From JAAYCB01 sp012744395 (GTDB taxonomy: Bacteria; Planctomycetota; Planctomycetia; Pirellulales; Thermoguttaceae): a stretch of 13,735 bases of DNA. Numbering within the stretch: the first letter of the stretch is position 1; each line of letters starts with the position of its first letter. The stretch covers positions 1-13,735 of the forward strand of contig JAQVNJ010000150.1 of the NCBI GenBank assembly GCA_028703175.1, in the 5' to 3' direction. The position numbers and the translations under genes are program-made. Shown one piece after another: positions 7,231 to 13,735 of this stretch. A model generated the notes under the pieces. That model had not been told where the DNA came from. It saw only the letters and a program-made list of their open reading frames with translations, and did not search any database.

Positions 7231-7932
7231 CTATTGCTCCTTGCCCAGCGGCAGGAGCTTGACGTTCTTGTACCACACCGGGTGGCCGTGATCCTGGAAT
7301 CCGAGATACCCCTTGCGGGCGAAATCCTTGACAGCCCGCTTCTTGCCCTCCAGTTCGAACTTGTGCTCTCCCGCGATCGCCCGTTCTCCCGGCTTGTCGA
7401 ACTCGTCGGCGTTCATCTCGCAGACCGTCTCCCCGTTGAGTTTGACGGACACCAGGGGGCCCTGGCACTTCACTTCGATCGAGTTCCAGACGTTTGGCCC
7501 CTTCGTCGCATTCTTCTTCAGCGGCACCAGGTCGTAGATCGCGCCGAAGTCGTGGCAGCTCGTCCCCTTGCCGGTGGAGACCTGGATTTCAAAACCCGTG
7601 TGGACCGGATTTGCGGGGTCCTCGATGCGGAAGAACACGCCCGAATTGCACGGCTCAGGCATCTTCACATCGCACTTGAGAATGAAGTCGCCAAACTGCC
7701 GCTCGTGCATCACGATGTAGCCGCCCGACTTGTAGGGCTGCATGCAGCCGTCGACCACCTCCGAGGCGATCGGCTTGCCGTTGTTGCAGCGCCAGCCGGC
7801 ATAGTCCTTCCCATTGAACAACAGAATCCAGCCGTCTTGCTTCTCCTCGTCGGTCAACTGGTTGTCGGCGGCCGCCGCGTTCGACGCCAGCGCGCAGACG
7901 AGGGCCAACAGGGCGATCCAATCTCTCTTCAT
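7231..7932 (-). CDS. Secreted DUF1080 protein (3-keto-glycoside hydrolase/lyase family)
   Basis: A 233-residue protein with a Sec signal peptide (residues 1-22, core LALLALVCALASNAAAA in outline, cut before Asp23). The remainder is one DUF1080/3-keto-disaccharide hydrolase domain, a jelly-roll of the concanavalin-like type, with the family landmarks GWILLFNGKDYAGWR (34-48), NSGVFFRI, FEIQVSTGKGT, NSIEVKCQGP and the closing GYLGFQDHGHPVWYKNVKLLPL-type ending before residue 233. Characterised members cleave 3-keto-glycosides by hydrolysis or elimination. A GGGAG precedes the ATG by about 9 bases. Only 2 bases separate this ATG from the stop of the orphan frame at 7935. The next gene downstream is an exported Gfo/Idh/MocA enzyme able in principle to make 3-keto substrates, which supports a shared pathway. 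Family assignment is firm; hydrolase versus lyase and the substrate are open. Confidence 0.9.
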   Translation of the reverse strand: MKRDWIALLALVCALASNAAAADNQLTDEEKQDGWILLFNGKDYAGWRCNNGKPIASEVVDGCMQPYKSGGYIVMHERQFGDFILKCDVKMPEPCNSGVFFRIEDPANPVHTGFEIQVSTGKGTSCHDFGAIYDLVPLKKNATKGPNVWNSIEVKCQGPLVSVKLNGETVCEMNADEFDKPGERAIAGEHKFELEGKKRAVKDFARKGYLGFQDHGHPVWYKNVKLLPLGKEQ

Positions 7933-7934
7933 GG

Positions 7935-8039
7935 CTAGTTCTCCCAGGGGCAGGTGATGAAGACCTCATAGTAACCCGAAGCGTCGGCCAAGGCCAGCAG
8001 TTGCGGACTCGTACGGCAAACGGGCGCGGTGAACCTTTT
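7935..8039 (-). pseudogene. Orphan C-terminal reading-frame tail upstream of the DUF1080 gene
   Basis: A minus-strand frame reads KRFTAPVCRTSPQLLALADA then SGYYEVFITCPWEN and a TAG at 7935-7937. That stop is 2 bases before the ATG of the DUF1080 gene, the tight spacing of coupled operon genes. Most codons end in G or C, as in real genes here. Upstream the frame runs straight into the 58-bp tandem repeat and has no start codon of its own outside the repeat. It may be the tail of a gene whose front was lost when the repeats arose, or chance. I do not recognise the family. Confidence 0.25.
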
Positions 8040-8054
8040 TGGATCGGCGGTGGG

Positions 8055-8220
8055 GTTCCCAAGCCGGAGCTTGGGAACCAGAGCAGAGTTGACGTCTTGG
8101 GGTCGGGTCGGGGTTCCCAAGCCGGAGCTTGGGAACCAGAGCAGAGTTGACGTCTTGGGGTCGGGTCGGGGTTCCCAAGCCGGAGCTTGGGAACCAGAGC
8201 AAGCTGGCGCTTGGGCACCA
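8055..8220. repeat. 58-bp tandem repeat carrying three 24-bp palindromes plus a decayed fourth
   Basis: The palindrome GTTCCCAAGC-CGGA-GCTTGGGAAC occurs at 8055-8078, 8113-8136 and 8171-8194, exactly 58 bases apart. The two 34-base spacers (8079-8112 and 8137-8170) are identical base for base. After the third copy comes a degraded right half at 8201-8220 that matches 17 of 20 bases of the palindrome's AAGC...ACCA part. The block fills the gap between the beta-helix gene stop (8232) and the orphan tail before the DUF1080 gene. Identical spacers rule out a CRISPR. The stems may block or end transcription from the beta-helix gene. The perfect identity points to recent tandem duplication. Confidence 0.85.
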
Positions 8221-8231
8221 GGAGGCGGCTG

Positions 8232-9563
8232 TCAGTATGCCCCGGCCGTCTGCCGCCCCGCCGCGGCGCGCGGCTGCTTGTCAGCCGGGTAGACATACTC
8301 CCAGGCTCCCAGCGGTTGACGCGCGCCGTCTCCGCCGAGCGCCTCTGGAACCGACCGGCTCGCGCCGCGGCCAAGCGTCAAACGCGCGACCACCTCTGGC
8401 CGCAACCGGTAATTGTGGTCCTCCGGCGACGCGAACAGCGGCTCTGCGATCCGCTGGAAGAGATTCGTCGCCGGATCGAACCGGGCCCCGGCCGGCGGTG
8501 AAAACCCGCCGCTGAATCGATTGTGGCGGGCCGGCACGTTTTCCATGGTCGCCCCGGCGCGCACCAGAACAACCCGCTGCTTCGCCTGGCGGTTGCCGCC
8601 GTCGCTGACGAGGTTTCCGACCAGCAGCGCCGTGGCTTTCGGGCTGGAGAGTTCCACCACCGGCGCGAGGAACGGCGTGACGATCGTATTGAAGGCGAGC
8701 ACCAGCGTGCCGTCGTGCTCGCGGCCGCCATCCTGGCCGAAGTGCAGTACCGCGCGGTTGCCTTTTGCAGCCGGGTCCTTGACGATGATGCAGCCGCTGA
8801 TCACGGCATGGCTGCCGGGGCGCTGCGTGTCGGCGGCGTCGACCAGGTCGAACTCCCGGTTGGCCGAGTCGTGGATGTAGCACGCCTCGACCCGCGTGTG
8901 GTGGGCGCGGCTTTTCACATTATGCCCGGTCAGGCTGTGGTGGACTTCGCAGAATCGCAGGACCGCGCTTGTCCCGCCCAGGTAGAGATTGTGATTGTAG
9001 CCCGGATTCTCAAGGCTGCCATTGTGGTGGATCAAGCAATGCTCGATCCGCTGGCCGCGGGCGCGGTCGGGCGATCCATCGCCGCCGGACATGATGCCCA
9101 TGTCGTTGTCGTGGATGTTGCAGCGCCGCACCGTCACGAAGCTGGCCTGGTTGATTCGCACACCGGCGCCATTGTGCGCGCCGTTGCGGGCCCCGGCCAA
9201 TTCAAACCCTTCGACGAGGCAGCCGTCGGCGCCGGCGTTGAACTGGAAGATCGCCCGGGGCGTGCTCCCCCGTCCTGAATAATCGAATCCCTCGCCGGAG
9301 ATGCGGACCCAGTTCCGCCCCGCGGCGGGCACGGCGCGGAAAGCGAGCCGCGGCTGGCGAACGAACACGGCCGCCCGGCGGTAGGGTTCGTCGCCCGACA
9401 GCGGATGGACGAGAATCTCATCGCCGGCGGCGGCGGCCGCGTTGGCCTCCTCGATTCGGGCAAACCGCTTGCCCGGCCCGACTTCGAGCGTGGCGGCCGA
9501 GACGCCGCGCAGCGCGCAACCGGCAACCGCCAGGCAGGCACAAAGCCGACGGAAAGCGACCAT
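8232..9563 (-). CDS. Exported right-handed parallel beta-helix protein
   Basis: A 443-residue protein. Residues 1-23 form a Sec signal peptide (MVAFRRLCACLAVAGCALRG then VSA). After it, LEVGPGKRFARIEEANAAAAAGDEILVHP is the usual cap of pectin-lyase-like beta-helices. Helix turns follow from about residue 85 to 320, visible as repeated stretches of the kind VRINQASFVTVRRCNIHDND, IEHCLIHHNGS, LRFCEVHHSLTGHNVKS, VEACYIHDS, AVISGCIIV and LAFNTIV. His and Asn are common at the turns. No catalytic residues could be assigned, so it may bind or cleave a polysaccharide. The frame is open back to 9620, but the ATG at 9563 is chosen because it opens the signal peptide and has AAGGAG about 7 bases upstream. 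It has a candidate promoter at 9638-9666, and the palindrome block follows it, so it is probably a single-gene unit. Confidence 0.85.
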   Translation of the reverse strand: MVAFRRLCACLAVAGCALRGVSAATLEVGPGKRFARIEEANAAAAAGDEILVHPLSGDEPYRRAAVFVRQPRLAFRAVPAAGRNWVRISGEGFDYSGRGSTPRAIFQFNAGADGCLVEGFELAGARNGAHNGAGVRINQASFVTVRRCNIHDNDMGIMSGGDGSPDRARGQRIEHCLIHHNGSLENPGYNHNLYLGGTSAVLRFCEVHHSLTGHNVKSRAHHTRVEACYIHDSANREFDLVDAADTQRPGSHAVISGCIIVKDPAAKGNRAVLHFGQDGGREHDGTLVLAFNTIVTPFLAPVVELSSPKATALLVGNLVSDGGNRQAKQRVVLVRAGATMENVPARHNRFSGGFSPPAGARFDPATNLFQRIAEPLFASPEDHNYRLRPEVVARLTLGRGASRSVPEALGGDGARQPLGAWEYVYPADKQPRAAAGRQTAGAY

Positions 9564-9637
9564 GCGATTCTCCTTGGCTGCGAGGTCCAACGAGCTGGCC
9601 AGGAATCGGGAGGGGGCCAAGGCGCGGCAGCGCCGCC

Positions 9638-9666
9638 ACTATAGCCGCGGGCAACGGACCGCTCAA
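9638..9666 (-). promoter_or_regulatory. Candidate sigma70-type promoter for the beta-helix gene
   Basis: On the minus strand TTGAGC (complement at 9661-9666) and TATAGT (complement at 9638-9643) are exactly 17 bases apart; the -10 matches five of six consensus bases and the -35 four of six. Transcription would start near 9631, giving a leader of about 68 bases before the ATG at 9563. It sits in the 177-base gap after the GT-C gene, which otherwise shows no gene. Confidence 0.4.
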
Positions 9667-9740
9667 GCGCCGCGGAGGTCCCCTCGCCAGAAGCCACCCG
9701 GCCGCTGGAAATTGCCGCGTCTCTCGCTCCCAGAGCGCCG

Positions 9741-11864
9741 CTATCGGCCGGCGGCGGCCCCCGCGGCCACGCGATAGGTCCTTGCCAGGCGCTCTTCGAG
9801 TTCCTCGGTCGGCGGTACGGGTTCCAGCACCCCTTCAGCCACCAACCGATCGAAGACGGCCGGCTGGATGAAGCTCCAATCGCCGTAGCCGGTCGCGCGA
9901 TAGCGGTGGATTTCGCTCCAGGCAACATAGACATGGGAAATCCCGCGAGCGCGCAGCTCGACGGAGATTTCGGAAGCCGGCCGCAGCCCCCCGCTCCGCG
10001 GATCGCGGACGATCCGCTCGAAAATCGAGTCGTCGAGCCAGGTGTTGTAGATCACCGGCACTTCAAGATCGAAGACCTGGGCTTCGCCCACCATCAGCAC
10101 GGCGCCGCCGGCGTTCTCGTTCAAATAACGGTGCCAGGGGTTGACCCGGTCGGGCGCCGTCCGCAGTTCCGCCAGCGGCGCGAAGAACGGGTTATAAGCG
10201 CACGGCGCCGCGGTCAGGATGACAAAATTGACCAGGCAACCGGCAGCCATCAGTCCGCGGAGCGGATACTGCCAGGCCTTGCCACGGCACCAGATCGCGC
10301 CGCCGCCGGCCAGCAGCGCCAGGATCGGCAGGCCCGGCGTCCAATAGCGGTCGGTCCGCAAGGCGAGCGTCCACCAGGCCCCGATAATGAATACGAAATA
10401 GGCCGCCAGCCCCAAGGTGAGCCGCCGCTTCTCGCGGCCGAGCAGGGCCAGCGCGGCCAGCGGCACGACGAGCGGGCTGAGCCAGTCGCTGCCGACCGCC
10501 ACCCGCCAGAGGTCTTGCCCGAGCGCGCGGACTGTAAAAACATGGGGCTGGTGGACCGCGTTCCACATGGCGCTCTTCTCCGGCGTCCACGTCCGGCCGC
10601 CGAACAGCCCGTAGAGCAGCGGGTAGGTGGGGTTGCCCGCCAGGACCCAGTTCTTCGCCAGCCACAACCCGCAGCCGGCCAGCGCCGCCGCGGCAAACAG
10701 CAGCGGCGCCAGCCCGGAGCCCGGTTTGCCGCCTTCGCGCTGCCGGCCGACGAAGACCCGCCAGAGAAGCCAGCCGCCCAGCGGGGCCGCGACGAACAGC
10801 AGCGCGGTGTATTTGCAGGCCACCGCGCCGCCCGCCAGATAGCCCGACAGCAGCAGCCAGGCGCCGGCCCGGCGGTCCGCGCCTCGCCAGATGAGCAGCG
10901 CGTAGGTCGCCGCAAACAGATACATCCCCAGGACGCCGTCGATGAAGCCGTAGGCCGACAGGTTCATGATCCAGGGGGTGGAGAGATAGACGATCGCCGC
11001 GATCACTCCGGCCGACGGCGCGTAGAACCGCCGGCCGGCCGCCAGCAGCCCCAGGGCCGTCAGCGGCGCAAACATCGCAATCATCGTTTTGCCCACCAGG
11101 GCCCCGGTCCACCAGTCGCCCAGCAGGACCATGCCCAGAAGCGCGTGCATCTCCGCGCCGAGCGCCATGTTGCCGTAGAGATTGTGGGGCAGGAAGGAGA
11201 TCCGGCCGGCGGCGAAGAACTCCTTGGGCGCCTGCAAGTGGTATTCGCGAACGTCGAATTCGTTGGGCGGGAGCATGCCACCAAGCAGGATGAAGAGTGC
11301 GAACACGCCGGCCACCCACAGCCAGCGCCGGCCCAGCGGGGAGGCTTCCGCCGCGGGGGCCGGCGCCGCCCGCGGCGGCCCCTGCGGGCGGCGCTGGCGG
11401 ACCGCCAGGAAGAACCCGGCCAGAATCACCGGGACCGGGGCAAGCAGCCAGAGGCGGTTGCCGAGCCCTCCCAGCAGGCCCACGGCGAGCGTCCAGGTCG
11501 ACACAAGGTTCAGGCCGACCGCCGCCGAGAAGAACACCCGCTCCAGTCCGGTTGTCTCTCGATCGATCCGCAAGGCGGCCAGGATCACGTACCCCAACAT
11601 GCCGGCCGCCGCGAACACGCCGAGGCTGACCGAGAACGGCAGAATCCGATCGAGCGGCGGCAAGCTGCCGGACGCGGAGGACCATTGGGAGACCAGCGCG
11701 TCAGGCAGGAGGAGATACATCCCGATCCACTGCCCGCGCATCAGAGCCCCACCGAGGCTCTGCATCGGCTCGGCCATGAAGAACACCAGGTAGAGGCCCA
11801 AAGCGGCCAGGACCCAGAGCAGTCCGGGGCATCGGCTGCCGCTGTCTTCCGCGGGCTTCCTCAC
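9741..11864 (-). CDS. GT-C membrane glycosyltransferase, family-39-like
   Basis: A 707-residue integral membrane protein. Hydrophobic segments are visible at about 14-31, 75-98, 112-133, 136-155, 182-198, 258-277, 283-300, 308-326, 335-370, 385-402, 460-476, 484-502, 510-525 and 535-553, followed by a soluble tail of some 150 residues. The segment PPNEFDVREYHLQAPKEFF (about 199-217), in the loop after a membrane span, has the acidic cluster and YH expected for the catalytic loop of ArnT/PMT-like enzymes, which take a sugar from a polyprenyl-phosphate carrier. AKNWVLAGNPTYPLLYG (403-419) also suits the group. The frame is open to 12578, but that part overlaps the GT2 gene. The GTG at 11864 overlaps the GT2 stop as GTGA and has an AGGGGGA Shine-Dalgarno (complement at 11869-11875). 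Acceptor and donor are unknown; tight coupling to GT2 suggests it uses the lipid-linked sugar made there. Confidence 0.8.
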   Translation of the reverse strand: MRKPAEDSGSRCPGLLWVLAALGLYLVFFMAEPMQSLGGALMRGQWIGMYLLLPDALVSQWSSASGSLPPLDRILPFSVSLGVFAAAGMLGYVILAALRIDRETTGLERVFFSAAVGLNLVSTWTLAVGLLGGLGNRLWLLAPVPVILAGFFLAVRQRRPQGPPRAAPAPAAEASPLGRRWLWVAGVFALFILLGGMLPPNEFDVREYHLQAPKEFFAAGRISFLPHNLYGNMALGAEMHALLGMVLLGDWWTGALVGKTMIAMFAPLTALGLLAAGRRFYAPSAGVIAAIVYLSTPWIMNLSAYGFIDGVLGMYLFAATYALLIWRGADRRAGAWLLLSGYLAGGAVACKYTALLFVAAPLGGWLLWRVFVGRQREGGKPGSGLAPLLFAAAALAGCGLWLAKNWVLAGNPTYPLLYGLFGGRTWTPEKSAMWNAVHQPHVFTVRALGQDLWRVAVGSDWLSPLVVPLAALALLGREKRRLTLGLAAYFVFIIGAWWTLALRTDRYWTPGLPILALLAGGGAIWCRGKAWQYPLRGLMAAGCLVNFVILTAAPCAYNPFFAPLAELRTAPDRVNPWHRYLNENAGGAVLMVGEAQVFDLEVPVIYNTWLDDSIFERIVRDPRSGGLRPASEISVELRARGISHVYVAWSEIHRYRATGYGDWSFIQPAVFDRLVAEGVLEPVPPTEELEERLARTYRVAAGAAAGR

Positions 11865-13102
11865 GGCTTCCCCCTGCTGCCGCCGGTCGCGTGCCGCTGG
11901 GCGCGGGAACTCTTGTGCACCGCCTGGATCTGCCAGATGTCGAGCACGCGCATCAGAATGCCGGCGACCACTCCCTGCGAGGCGACGACAAGGCCGAACG
12001 TCCCCGTCACCAGTCGCGACCAGTGCATCTGGACATGCCCCGTGGCCGCGTACTCGGCCAGGCCCGGCCAGAGGACGGCAAGCGAGGCCGCGGTGCAGAA
12101 CGTGATGAAGGCGACCAGTGGCCAGCCCTCGAAGAGCCTGGCAACCAGGACCGGCCAGAAAGACTCGGCGGTCTGCCGCGGCGGCCCGAACCGCGCCATG
12201 CGGTGGGCCAGCGCGGTGCCGGCGAGCAGCTGGTAGCCGGCCGAGGCGAGCAGCCCGCAGACGAGAAATCGGTAGATCATCCAGTCTTCCACGCGGCGCT
12301 CGGCGATGTAGTATTCCAGGGGGTACGCGGCCCAGAGCATCCCGGCCACGAGGCACACGGCAAAGGCCATCAGGAACAGCCGTTCGGGCCGATAGCAGAG
12401 GACGTCGTGGAGGATCACCCGCGCGAAGCGGAACCCGTCGGAGACCACCCGCAACTTGCTCTGGCCGACCCGCTGCCGGTAGGGCATGGGGATTTCGACG
12501 AGGCGCAAGCCGCCCAGCAGCGCCCGGGCGCTCATCGAGGGGGTGAAATGCAGCCCGGTGGGCAGCGGGTAGAGCCACTCGAGAGCCTCGCGGCGGAGGA
12601 CCCGCATGCCGCTGGCCGTGTCAGTGATCGACTTGCCGCAGAGCACGCCCAGCAGCAGGGCGAACAGGTGGTTGCCGAACCGCCGCAGCGGCGGCATTTG
12701 CGACTCGGGCCCGAGCCGCGAGCCGAGGACGACGTCGGCGTTTTCCGCGATCAGCGTCCGCGCCAGCTCGCCGAACAGCCGCGGATCGCAGGTGCCATCC
12801 GCATCGAGAAACCCGACCAGCGAACCGCTACCCTGGCGAAAGCCCTCCATCAGCGCCGCGCCGTAACCCCGGTTCTCTTCAAACACGATCAGCTGCACGC
12901 CGTCGATTCCGCGGACGATCTCGACGGTGCCGTCCGTCGACCCATCGCTGACCACGATGATCTCGATGGCGGACACCCCGGAGCGCTGTTTGACCTGGTC
13001 GGCCGCCGCCAGGCAGGCGGAGACCGTCCCCCCGATCGCCTGCTCCTCGTTGAGCGCGGGAATCACAATCGTTAGGGTGTGGGAAGAGGACTCGCTGGGC
13101 AT
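11861..13102 (-). CDS. GT2 family glycosyltransferase with C-terminal membrane segments (polyprenyl-phosphate sugar synthase-like)
   Basis: A 413-residue protein. Residues 10-215 are a GT-A domain of the dolichyl-phosphate-mannose-synthase kind: TIVIPALNEE (11-20), VVSDGSTDGT (50-59), NRGYGAALMEGF (77-88), the metal-binding FLDADG (98-103), DTASGMRVLRR (161-171) and PYRQRVGQSKL (207-217). Four hydrophobic segments follow at about 242-262, 275-296, 327-347 and 366-386. The probable reaction is transfer of a sugar from a nucleotide to polyprenyl phosphate at the cytoplasmic face. The frame is open to 13222; the ATG at 13102 is chosen because the GT2 fold begins right after it and the extra 40 residues resemble nothing. 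The Shine-Dalgarno is weak. The stop overlaps the GT-C start by 4 bases. A TACAAT (-10-like, complement at 13213-13218) lies upstream without a good -35. Family assignment is firm; sugar specificity is unknown. Confidence 0.88.
   Translation of the reverse strand: MPSESSSHTLTIVIPALNEEQAIGGTVSACLAAADQVKQRSGVSAIEIIVVSDGSTDGTVEIVRGIDGVQLIVFEENRGYGAALMEGFRQGSGSLVGFLDADGTCDPRLFGELARTLIAENADVVLGSRLGPESQMPPLRRFGNHLFALLLGVLCGKSITDTASGMRVLRREALEWLYPLPTGLHFTPSMSARALLGGLRLVEIPMPYRQRVGQSKLRVVSDGFRFARVILHDVLCYRPERLFLMAFAVCLVAGMLWAAYPLEYYIAERRVEDWMIYRFLVCGLLASAGYQLLAGTALAHRMARFGPPRQTAESFWPVLVARLFEGWPLVAFITFCTAASLAVLWPGLAEYAATGHVQMHWSRLVTGTFGLVVASQGVVAGILMRVLDIWQIQAVHKSSRAQRHATGGSRGKP
11869..11875 (-). promoter_or_regulatory. 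Ribosome binding site deciding the GTG start of the GT-C gene
   Basis: AGGGGGA on the minus strand ends 4 bases before the GTG at 11864. It lies inside the last codons of the GT2 gene. Together with the GTGA overlap it supports 11864 as the start over upstream in-frame starts, all of which would lie deep in the GT2 coding region. Confidence 0.55.
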
Positions 13103-13221
13103 GGCGTCCGGCCTTCGCCTCTGAAGGTTTTTCGATCGTTCCCGGCCATGCCTCGCCCGGATCAAGCTATGCTTCCCTAGCGAGCCGACTCGCGGCAATT
13201 CCGGATATGCCCATTGTAACA

Positions 13222-13239
13222 CGCGTGAGGCGCGTGAGG
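13222..13239. repeat. Tandem 9-base duplication before the DHDPS-family gene
   Basis: CGCGTGAGG occurs twice in a row (13222-13230 and 13231-13239), just before the GGAG Shine-Dalgarno at 13245-13248 in the divergent gap between the GT2 gene and the DHDPS-family gene. It could be a short regulator site or a chance duplication; the copy number of two is too low to tell. Confidence 0.35.
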
Positions 13240-13254
13240 AGATTGGAGCGAACG

Positions 13255-13735
13255 ATGGCCGCCCAAGGTAGATTGCAGGGCATTTTCACGCCCAACATGG
13301 TGCCCTTGGACTCCCAGGGCGCGATCGACGAGCAGGGGCTGCGAGACTACGTCGACTGGCTGATCCAGCGGGGCGTGCACGGGCTGTATCCAAACGGCTC
13401 GACGGGCGAATTCACGCGGTTTACCCCCGAGGAACGGCGGCGGATCATCCGCATCATCATGGACCAGACCGCCGGCCGCGTTCCCGTCCTCGCCGGGGCG
13501 GCGGAGGCCAACGTCCGCGAGACGCTGGCCGCCTGCGAATACTATCACGGCCTGGGGGTCCGGGCGGTGGCGATCGTCTCCCCCTACTACTACCGGCTCA
13601 GCCCCGACAACGTCTATGCCTATTTCCGCGAGATCGGCCGCAACACGCCGGTCGACGTGACGCTCTACAATATGCCGATGTTCGCCTCGCCGATCGACGT
13701 ACCCACGATCCAGCGCCTCAGCGAAGAGTGCCCGC
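13255..13735 (+). CDS. Dihydrodipicolinate synthase/N-acetylneuraminate lyase family protein (N-terminal part, cut by window edge)
   Basis: The frame is open from the ATG at 13255 to the window edge, 160 full codons; members are usually about 300 residues, so roughly half is present. It is a class I aldolase TIM barrel: GIFTPNMVPLDSQGAID (9-25), the keto-acid carboxylate-binding NGSTGEF (47-53), VPVLAGAAE (77-84), SPYYYRLSP (109-117) and LYNMP (137-141), in which Tyr138 matches the catalytic tyrosine of DapA (Tyr133 in E. coli). The Schiff-base lysine, expected some 28 residues later, would lie just past the edge. The GST in place of DapA's GTT, and the absence of lysine-pathway neighbours, leave lysine synthesis, sialate lyase or sugar-acid aldolase/dehydratase all possible. 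A clear GGAG lies 6 bases before the ATG. It is transcribed away from the GT2 gene. The neighbouring ketosugar genes make a sugar-acid role attractive but unproven. Confidence 0.85.
   Translation, partial: MAAQGRLQGIFTPNMVPLDSQGAIDEQGLRDYVDWLIQRGVHGLYPNGSTGEFTRFTPEERRRIIRIIMDQTAGRVPVLAGAAEANVRETLAACEYYHGLGVRAVAIVSPYYYRLSPDNVYAYFREIGRNTPVDVTLYNMPMFASPIDVPTIQRLSEECP

Noticed and set aside
8055..8194. Possible CRISPR array (24-base repeats, 34-base spacers)
   Set aside because: The two spacers are identical, the repeats are near-perfect palindromes, and no cas gene is present. It is a tandem duplication.
7966..8374. Short open frames through the palindrome array giving peptides such as LVPKLRLGNP, SQAPAWEP and FPSSGLGT
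   Set aside because: They are translations of the repeat in its different frames, not proteins. They have no independent start signals.
9725..9737. Small inverted repeat CGCTC-CCA-GAGCG just past the GT-C stop as a terminator
   Set aside because: Only 5 base pairs and no T-run follows on the minus strand, so it is too weak to call.
9906..12236. A 776-codon open frame on the plus strand across the glycosyltransferase genes
   Set aside because: Antisense to the GT-C and GT2 genes. The product is rich in Gln, Arg and Pro, lacks any fold, and has no Shine-Dalgarno.
11865..12578. Extension of the GT-C gene to an ATG at 12578
   Set aside because: The extra 238 codons lie in another frame of the GT2 gene and read as Arg/Pro/Gly-rich noise. 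The GTG at 11864 has a ribosome site and begins just before the first membrane span.
13177..13548. A 123-codon minus-strand frame opposite the DHDPS-family gene
   Set aside because: Antisense to a gene with clear aldolase motifs and a good ribosome site. No recognisable features of its own.

Overview
The window reads as GC-rich chromosomal DNA from a planctomycete (Planctomycetota, probably Pirellulales-like). No rRNA or marker gene confirms this. The inference rests on the gene mix: a DUF1559 remnant, a secreted HEAT-repeat protein, two Tat-exported Gfo/Idh/MocA oxidoreductases, a DUF1080 protein, a ThuA-domain protein, and the palindrome GTTCCCAAGC-N4-GCTTGGGAAC, a repeat type I associate from memory with such genomes. 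Shine-Dalgarno sequences are present before most genes but of uneven strength.

Layout. (1) 1-177, minus: a broken piece of a DUF1559 pilin-like gene running off the left edge. (2) 472-5665, plus: a probable three-gene operon of HEAT-repeat protein, Gfo/Idh/MocA oxidoreductase and a two-domain ThuA + TIM-barrel protein. (3) 5666-5815: convergent intergenic DNA with five tandem heptamers, one 24-bp palindrome and a strong hairpin that probably ends the forward operon. (4) 7932-5816, minus: DUF1080 protein then a second Gfo/Idh/MocA oxidoreductase, preceded by a short orphan reading-frame tail and by a 58-bp tandem repeat carrying three more copies of the palindrome. (5) 9563-8232, minus: an exported right-handed beta-helix protein with its own candidate promoter. 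(6) 13102-9741, minus: a GT2 glycosyltransferase with membrane segments, overlapping by 4 bases a GT-C (family-39-like) membrane glycosyltransferase. (7) 13255 to the right edge, plus: the N-terminal part of a dihydrodipicolinate synthase/N-acetylneuraminate lyase family enzyme.

How they may work together. Blocks 2 and 4 hold every enzyme class of the 3-keto route of glycoside cleavage: oxidation at C3 of a sugar ring (Gfo/Idh/MocA), cleavage of the activated glycoside (DUF1080 and/or ThuA), and processing of the product (TIM-barrel hydratase/isomerase). All carry an export signal, so the route would run outside the cytoplasm. The beta-helix protein could bind or cut a polysaccharide, and the aldolase-family enzyme could act on a sugar-derived keto acid. 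The GT2/GT-C pair is probably a separate envelope-glycan unit: GT2 loads a lipid carrier and GT-C uses it. The substrate cannot be read from the sequence.
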